Source of the DNA: Bacteroidales bacterium
GTDB lineage: Bacteria; Bacteroidota; Bacteroidia; Bacteroidales; WCHB1-69
Direction: 5' to 3'
NCBI GenBank assembly: GCA_016290715.1
Contig: JAEEUY010000094.1
Coordinates: forward strand, 1-36,595
Length of the DNA stretch: 36,595 bases
The notes under the pieces are model-generated. The model searched no databases. It saw only the letters and a list, made by a program, of their open reading frames with translations, and was not told the DNA's origin. Within the stretch, counting starts at the first letter, position 1; the number at the start of each line of letters is the position of its first letter. Positions 31,936-36,595 of this stretch are shown in pieces. A program made the position numbers and the translations under genes.

Positions 31936-33444
31936 ATGCGAATAAAAGAAATTGAAGAAATTCTTTTTGAAAATAAAAAATTGGTCATTGATGGTGAAGT
32001 TCAGCGTCGTGTGGAAGAGAGTTATCATTTTTTGAAGGAATTTTCTAAAGACAAAGTAATTTATGGTATCAATACGGGTTTTGGGCCTATGGCGCAATAT
32101 CGTGTTTCAGATGAGGATTTGCTGTCATTACAATACAATATAATACGCAGTCATTCTACGGGGGCGGGAGAGCCATTTGGAGACAAATACGTTAAAGCGG
32201 CTATGATTTCGCGCTTTCAAACCTTTGCCCGAGGGAAATCGGGGGTGCATTTGAGTGTTTTGAAACTGTTGGCGGCTTTTATTAACCACGATGTTTACCC
32301 GTTTATTCCACAGCATGGCAGTGTGGGTGCCAGTGGCGATCTTGTCCAATTAGCCCATCTTGCCCTGACGCTCATTGGTGAAGGTAAAGTGAACTATCAA
32401 GGGAAGTGGCAGCCTACGATGGAAGTGCTGCGCCAATTGGATTTGCAACCGCTACAACCGTTTATTCGTGAGGGGCTGGCGCTGACCAATGGTACCGCCA
32501 TGATGACGGGTGTTGGAATTGTCAACCTGCATTATGCGAAAAAATTACTCTATTTGGCGACCATTGCCTCGGTGATGATTAATGAAATTGTAGCCTCTTA
32601 CGATGATTTCCTCGCATCAGAACTAAATGATTTGAAAGGTCATGAAGGCCAGATGCGTATTGCCCAATGGATGAGTAATTTATCATCAGATAGTCGCCGC
32701 TTGTTGAAGAGAGAGGTGGAAATGTATCATCCGCATCAAGAAGCTATTTTTAAGCATAAGGTGCAGCCATTCTACTCCTTGCGCTGTACTCCGCAGATTT
32801 TGGGACCTATTTGGGAAACCTTGCACTTCTCTGAACGAATTTTGGAAGAGGAGTTGAATGCCGTGGATGACAATCCTATTGTGGATATAGAAACGAAAAC
32901 AGTATATCACGGCGGCAATTTCCATGGCGATTATGTCTCTTTTGAAATGGATAAAATGAAAATTGCTATAACGAAATTGACTATGTTAATGGAGCGTCAA
33001 TTTAATTATTTGTGTCATGATAAAATTAATGAATTGTTGCCTCCGTTCCTTAATTTGGGAAAATTAGGATTGGATTATGGCGTGCAGGCTATGCAATTTA
33101 CGGCAACTTCCACCACCGCCGAAAATCAAACCTTATCAAATCCGATGTATGTTCACAGCATACCCAATAATAACGACAATCAAGATGTGGTGAGCATGGG
33201 AACCAATTCTGCTATTCTTGCCAAAAGAGTGATTGATAATGCCTACCAAGTGATGGCAATACATTACATCGGGTTGGCACAAGCGATAGATTGTCTGGAT
33301 ATTAAGGATAAAATGTCTTCAGTCGGTCAAAAGATATACTCCTCTATTCGCGAAATAGTGCCTGTAATTGAAAAAGACACCCCACACTATGAAGAAATAG
33401 AAGCAGTTATAAATTTTTTAAAGGATTATAAAACAGATTTTTAG
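31936..33444 (+). CDS. Aromatic amino acid ammonia-lyase, probably tyrosine ammonia-lyase
   Basis: A 502-residue member of the HAL/PAL/TAL family, which eliminates ammonia using the self-made MIO group. The MIO triad is Ala132-Ser133-Gly134 in 'GSVGASGDLVQLAHL', and the catalytic Tyr43 lies in 'VIYGINTGFGPMAQY'. The substrate-selecting pair is Ser72-His73, as in HALs and also in Flavobacterium johnsoniae TAL. Many blocks recall that enzyme: 'FLKEFS', 'KVIYG', 'YSLRC', 'HGGNFHGDY', 'STTAENQTLSNPMYVHSIPNNNDNQD'. The position matching the glutamate of true HAL motifs is changed within this block. Tyrosine as substrate (giving p-coumarate) therefore fits sequence and context best; histidine is the alternative. 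It heads the polyene-type gene run and fabG follows one base after its stop. Confidence 0.88.
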   Translation: MRIKEIEEILFENKKLVIDGEVQRRVEESYHFLKEFSKDKVIYGINTGFGPMAQYRVSDEDLLSLQYNIIRSHSTGAGEPFGDKYVKAAMISRFQTFARGKSGVHLSVLKLLAAFINHDVYPFIPQHGSVGASGDLVQLAHLALTLIGEGKVNYQGKWQPTMEVLRQLDLQPLQPFIREGLALTNGTAMMTGVGIVNLHYAKKLLYLATIASVMINEIVASYDDFLASELNDLKGHEGQMRIAQWMSNLSSDSRRLLKREVEMYHPHQEAIFKHKVQPFYSLRCTPQILGPIWETLHFSERILEEELNAVDDNPIVDIETKTVYHGGNFHGDYVSFEMDKMKIAITKLTMLMERQFNYLCHDKINELLPPFLNLGKLGLDYGVQAMQFTATSTTAENQTLSNPMYVHSIPNNNDNQDVVSMGTNSAILAKRVIDNAYQVMAIHYIGLAQAIDCLDIKDKMSSVGQKIYSSIREIVPVIEKDTPHYEEIEAVINFLKDYKTDF

Positions 33445-33445
33445 T

Positions 33446-34174
33446 ATGGAATATGCACTTGTAACAGGTGGTTCACGGGGCATAGGAAGAGCTATCTGCC
33501 TGCGGTTGGCGGAAATGGGATTCCCTGTTTTGATTAACTATGCACATAATGAAGCTGCCGCTTTGGAAACCCAAAAAATGGTTGAAGACAAAGGAGGAAA
33601 GGCAGAATTGCTTCCCTTTGATGTCTCCGATGTTGGTGCCATAGAGAAGGCACTGGAACAATGGCAGGACCGGCATACTGAAGATTTTGTTTCGGTATTG
33701 GTGAATAATGCGGGTATCCGTCAAGATACGATGATGATTTTTATGCAAAATGAACAATGGAATGATGTCTTAAAAACCAGCTTGGACGGATTTTTTTATG
33801 TTACCCGCTACCTGCTCAAAGGGATGATTATGCATCGTAAGGGGAGAATTATCAATATGGTATCGTTGTCGGGAATCAAAGGACTGCCAGGGCAGGTTAA
33901 TTATTCGGCTGCGAAGGCAGCGTTGATTGGCGCTACAAAAGCGCTTGCCCAAGAGATCGCCTCTCGCAAAATTACGGTGAATGCCGTTGCCCCAGGTTTT
34001 ATCGCCACCGATATGACCAAAGATTTGGATGAGGACTCTCTCAAAAAGATGATTCCGGTGGGACGCTTCGGTCAACCGGAGGAAGTGGCGGCGTTGGTTG
34101 GTTTTTTGGCCTCTCCGCAGTCGGCTTATATAACTGGCGAGGTGATTTCCATTAATGGAGGACTTTATACATAA
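33446..34174 (+). CDS. 3-oxoacyl-ACP reductase (FabG-like SDR)
   Basis: A 242-residue short-chain dehydrogenase that reduces beta-ketoacyl-ACP with NADPH. The cofactor motif is 'VTGGSRGIGRAI' (6-17), followed by 'VLVNNAG' (84-90). The catalytic set is Ser140, Tyr153 and Lys157 (YSAAK). 'GFIATDMTKDL' and 'ITGEVISINGGLYT' at the end are typical of FabG. It starts one base after the lyase stop, so the two are tightly coupled. Given the neighbours it is more likely the reductase of an aryl-polyene-type chain builder than the housekeeping FabG. Confidence 0.9.
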   Translation: MEYALVTGGSRGIGRAICLRLAEMGFPVLINYAHNEAAALETQKMVEDKGGKAELLPFDVSDVGAIEKALEQWQDRHTEDFVSVLVNNAGIRQDTMMIFMQNEQWNDVLKTSLDGFFYVTRYLLKGMIMHRKGRIINMVSLSGIKGLPGQVNYSAAKAALIGATKALAQEIASRKITVNAVAPGFIATDMTKDLDEDSLKKMIPVGRFGQPEEVAALVGFLASPQSAYITGEVISINGGLYT

Positions 34175-34207
34175 CATAATTGTAAATTTAAAAAATAATT
34201 AATAGTA

Positions 34208-35428
34208 ATGAGAAGAGTTGTGATAACGGGGATGGGGATATGCTCGTGTTTGGGGAAAAATCTTGAGGAAGTAAAGCAATCGTTATATGTAGGGAAATCG
34301 GGCATAGGCATCGATGAGGCGCGTATAGCCTACGGTTATCGTTCCCCCTTAACGGGAATAGTAGAGCGTCCCATGTTAAAAGGGTTGTTGGACCGTCGCT
34401 CCCGTGTTTGTCTCCCTGAACAAGGAGAATATGCGTATATGGCTACTGCTGAAGCACTTAAGAATGCGGCAGTGGATATGGACTATCTTGATAAAAACGA
34501 GGTGGGCATCTTATATGGAAACGATTCTACGGCTAAGCCGGCCATTGAAGCGCACATGCTTACTTTGGAAACCAAAGACACTACTTTGCAAGGTTCAGGC
34601 GCTATTTTCCAGTCAATGAACTCTACGGTTACAATGAATCTTTCAACGATTTTTAAACTGAAAGGAATCAATATGACCATCAGTGCGGCGTGTGCCAGTA
34701 GTTCTCATGCCATTGGTTTAGGGTTGATGTTTATCAGAGAAGGTTTGCAGGATATGATTATTTGTGGGGGAGCACAAGAAGTCAATTATCTTTCAATGAG
34801 TAGTTTTGATGCGATCAGCGCCTTTTCAACGAGAGTGGATAATCCTACTTCGGCCTCTCGTCCTTTTGACAGATTCAGGGATGGTTTGGTACCCAGTGGC
34901 GGGGCGGCTACCGTCATTTTGGAAGAGTATGAGCACGCCGTCAAACGGGGGGCGCCGATTATTGCGGAAGTAGTGGGTTATGGGTTCTCTTCCAATGGCG
35001 CTAACATTTCGCAGCCCAGTGATGTGGGCTCGGAGATTGCCATGCAGCGTGCTTTGAATGATGCTGGCATTACCCCCGAAAATGTGGATTATGTAAATGC
35101 ACACGCTACCTCCACTTTGCAGGGGGATGCCTTTGAGGCAATGGCTCTGGATAGATTGTTCGGGAATTGCAAACCTCCTATCTCTTCCACTAAATCAATG
35201 ACAGGGCATGAATGTTGGATGGCAGGAGCCAGCGAAGTTGTCTATTCCAACTTGATGATGCTTCATTCGTTTATTGCCCCTAATATCAATTTTGAAGAGC
35301 CGGATGAGTATTCCCGAAATTTGAATATTGTGAAAAAAACAATGGATAAAAAGATAGATTGTTATCTTTCCAATTCTTTCGGTTTCGGTGGTACCAATAG
35401 CGCTTTGGTGGTTAAAAAATGGCTCTGA
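34208..35428 (+). CDS. Beta-ketoacyl-ACP synthase (FabF/FabB-like)
   Basis: A 406-residue condensing enzyme with the full Cys-His-His triad: Cys162 in 'SAACASSSHAIG', His299 in 'VNAHATSTLQGDAFE' and His334 in 'KSMTGHECWMAGASE'. It should therefore be catalytically active and not a chain-length-factor homologue. The usual FabF ending 'NSFGFGGTNSALV' is present. 'VPSGGAATVILEE' matches the acceptor loop. It follows fabG by 33 bases. In aryl polyene and flexirubin clusters several such synthases extend a hydroxyphenyl starter by two carbons at a time; others may lie beyond the window. A weak hairpin with a T run lies 43 bases after the stop. Confidence 0.92.
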   Translation: MRRVVITGMGICSCLGKNLEEVKQSLYVGKSGIGIDEARIAYGYRSPLTGIVERPMLKGLLDRRSRVCLPEQGEYAYMATAEALKNAAVDMDYLDKNEVGILYGNDSTAKPAIEAHMLTLETKDTTLQGSGAIFQSMNSTVTMNLSTIFKLKGINMTISAACASSSHAIGLGLMFIREGLQDMIICGGAQEVNYLSMSSFDAISAFSTRVDNPTSASRPFDRFRDGLVPSGGAATVILEEYEHAVKRGAPIIAEVVGYGFSSNGANISQPSDVGSEIAMQRALNDAGITPENVDYVNAHATSTLQGDAFEAMALDRLFGNCKPPISSTKSMTGHECWMAGASEVVYSNLMMLHSFIAPNINFEEPDEYSRNLNIVKKTMDKKIDCYLSNSFGFGGTNSALVVKKWL

Positions 35429-35437
35429 TAAAGCCTG

Positions 35438-35489
35438 TTGTATTTATTTCTAAAAAATTGTATTTTTGCACCTCCAAAATGGAGCTTTT
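35438..35489 (+). promoter_or_regulatory. Internal promoter overlapping a short hairpin and T run before the ACP gene
   Basis: GTTG (35437-35440 region, three of four bases of the -33 box) is followed 20 bases later by TATTTTTG at 35461-35468, an exact -7. The expected start near 35473 falls on CTCCA-AAA-TGGAG (35472-35484), a 5-pair hairpin, which runs into C and seven T. It may be a weak terminator for the lyase-reductase-synthase mRNA, an attenuator at the start of the ACP mRNA, or both. Confidence 0.45.
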
Positions 35490-35534
35490 TTTCTTTTTGG
35501 TTTTTTGTAGATATTTAAATATAAAATAGATAAA

Positions 35535-35777
35535 ATGGATAGAGAGACCATCGTTAAGCAAATTAATGATTTTTTAATCGAGGAATTGGAAATTGAACCT
35601 GATTTAATTAAAGAAGATGCTCGATTAAAAGAAGATTTACATATCGACAGCCTTGATTTTATAGATATTGCCGTTATTGTAGAACGCCAATTTAAAATTA
35701 AAATTCAACCGACGGAAATGAAAGATGTGAAATTGCTTTCGCAATTTTACGATTATGTATATAATAAGTTGAAATAA
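35535..35777 (+). CDS. Acyl carrier protein
   Basis: An 80-residue acidic ACP. The phosphopantetheine attachment residue is Ser39 in 'DLHIDSLDFIDIAVIVE', the standard DSL motif; the four-helix pattern is clear, with the ending 'VKLLSQFYDYVYNKL'. It differs from housekeeping AcpP in its helix II residues (FIDIAVIVE), as expected for a dedicated carrier. It has its own likely promoter and its stop overlaps the next start by one base (TAATG). In this setting it would carry the growing aryl-polyene chain. Confidence 0.92.
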   Translation: MDRETIVKQINDFLIEELEIEPDLIKEDARLKEDLHIDSLDFIDIAVIVERQFKIKIQPTEMKDVKLLSQFYDYVYNKLK

Positions 35778-36595
35778 TGTCAGATAACAAGCAAGAGTGG
35801 TCGGGAAAAACGGGGGGCGGAAATTTCGGACAGCGTTTTTTGTTCTGGGCACTCAGGCGGGTTAACGTGGTGTTTTTATACCCCATGTTGTTTTTTGCGA
35901 TCCCCTTTTATTGCTTGGCACAACGCCAGTCGTTCCGTTATATTTTCTACTACTTTCACCAGATTCATCATCTTTCTAAATGGACTTCCTTTTGGAGAAC
36001 TCTTAAGAATTTTATCCTTTTTGGAGAAGTCGTTCTGGATAAGTTTGCTATTTTGGCAGGCAATACCCGACAGTTCAAGTTGGTTATAAAGAATGTAACG
36101 GAGTTTAACCAATGGTTGGACCGCCCCGAGGGAATTATTGTGGCAGGATCTCATGTGGGTAATTTTGAAATGATTGGCCATTGTTTTCCTCAGGATAAAA
36201 AAGTGGTGAATTGTGTTATTTACGGAGGAGAATCGGAAGTGTTTAAAAATCAAAGGAATGACGCTTTTAATGAACATAATCTGAAAACGATTTCCTATTC
36301 TAACGATTTGTCGCATCTGTTTGCCATCAAAGAGGCTTTGGAGAGAGGTGAAATTATTACGATTGCGTGTGATCGTGTATGGGGAAGCAAGAAAGTGTTG
36401 AAAGTGAATTTTTTAGGAAAGGAAACAACTTTTCCGTTAGGTCCCTTTATGCTGGCCGCACAGATGAATGTGCCGATTGCGGCGGTAGTCTTGCTGAAAG
36501 AACGGCGTACCCGCTATTGTGGTCTGGTCTCTGTTTTTTATCCCGATGACACCTTGCAAAGTACGAAAGAGAAAAGTGAAAAATTAGCCATGCAA
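35777..36595 (+). CDS. LpxL/HtrB-like lipid acyltransferase, 3' end cut by the window
   Basis: The frame starts at ATG 35777, overlapping the ACP stop by one base, and stays open for 273 codons to the window edge. It has a short hydrophilic start ('DNKQEWSGKTGGG'), a hydrophobic segment near 31-47 and the acyltransferase HX4E motif at His126-Glu131 ('GSHVGNFEMIG'). This is followed by 'ACDRVWGSKKVLKVNFLGKETTFPLGPFMLAAQMNVPIAAV' in segments, typical of the family's donor-site region. Such acyltransferases take an acyl chain from an ACP to a lipid. In aryl polyene clusters a homologue is thought to attach the pigment chain to its glycerolipid or sugar anchor. Being coupled to the ACP fits that role better than lipid A synthesis. 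Confidence 0.88.
   Translation, partial: MSDNKQEWSGKTGGGNFGQRFLFWALRRVNVVFLYPMLFFAIPFYCLAQRQSFRYIFYYFHQIHHLSKWTSFWRTLKNFILFGEVVLDKFAILAGNTRQFKLVIKNVTEFNQWLDRPEGIIVAGSHVGNFEMIGHCFPQDKKVVNCVIYGGESEVFKNQRNDAFNEHNLKTISYSNDLSHLFAIKEALERGEIITIACDRVWGSKKVLKVNFLGKETTFPLGPFMLAAQMNVPIAAVVLLKERRTRYCGLVSVFYPDDTLQSTKEKSEKLAMQ

Noticed and set aside
31936..33444. Reading the ammonia-lyase as HutH (histidine degradation)
   Set aside because: The Ser-His pair fits both, but other blocks resemble F. johnsoniae TAL, no hut genes are adjacent, and the neighbours are FAS-like. Kept as an alternative only.
1..36595. CRISPR arrays, insertion sequences, phage genes, tRNA or rRNA
   Set aside because: I looked for regular repeats, transposase or integrase motifs, cloverleaf arms and rRNA-like stretches and saw none; gene order and composition look like stable chromosome.

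Overview
This window looks like chromosomal DNA from a member of the Bacteroidota, most likely order Bacteroidales. Four things point there. Most genes lack a Shine-Dalgarno sequence. The Bacteroidetes-type -7 promoter element TAnnTTTG recurs upstream of many genes. Phylum-typical families are present: GWxTD protein, DUF3098, the alternative Bacteroidetes GlmU', a PorE-like TPR/propeller/OmpA protein and a GldA-like ATPase. The aromatic ammonia-lyase closely resembles, from memory, the Flavobacterium johnsoniae tyrosine ammonia-lyase. I cannot name genus or species. I saw no rRNA, tRNA, insertion sequence, prophage or CRISPR array. No gene-free stretch exceeds 300 bases; the longest is 1266-1556.

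Layout. 1-1265: end of a TolC-like efflux protein and an RND membrane-fusion lipoprotein, closed by a terminator. 1557-4264: rplM-rpsI-rpsB-tsf, with a leader hairpin before rplM, a second structured spacer before rpsB, and a strong terminator after tsf. 4420-8135: ftsX, a DUF3098 protein, uppP, a Nif3 protein and a COG1579-type zinc-ribbon coiled-coil protein, converging on miaB (minus) across a bidirectional terminator. 9698-14751: a tightly packed run of a secreted S8 protease, a GWxTD protein, a PglC-like sugar-phosphate transferase, thiamine pyrophosphokinase and a HAD phosphatase. 14853-16694: grpE-dnaJ. 16709-21271 (minus): rpmE (type B), a terminator or attenuator, then GlmU'-lon-maf with 1-base joints. 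21498-23742 (minus): a glucosaminidase/LysM protein and an M23 peptidase, a cell-wall hydrolase pair. 23939-28022: a small secreted protein, asd (minus) and a large multidomain lamin-tail secreted protein.

28017-31689 (minus) is an operon of a GldA-like ATPase, a PorE-like OmpA protein and a CPBP intramembrane protease. Divergent from it, 31936-36595 holds tyrosine ammonia-lyase, a ketoacyl-ACP reductase, a ketosynthase, an ACP and a truncated LpxL/HtrB-like acyltransferase. This set matches the start of an aryl polyene/flexirubin-type pigment cluster running off the right edge. The lyase would supply a coumarate-type starter, the FAS-like enzymes would extend and reduce it on the ACP, and the acyltransferase would attach it to a lipid.

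Most of the window is conserved housekeeping. The parts most worth a second look are the polyene locus with its internal ACP promoter and hairpin, the structured ribosomal-protein leaders, the GWxTD operon with a Trp-to-Tyr motif variant, the rpmE/GlmU' attenuator-like junction, and two convergent gene pairs whose stop codons overlap in the same way.
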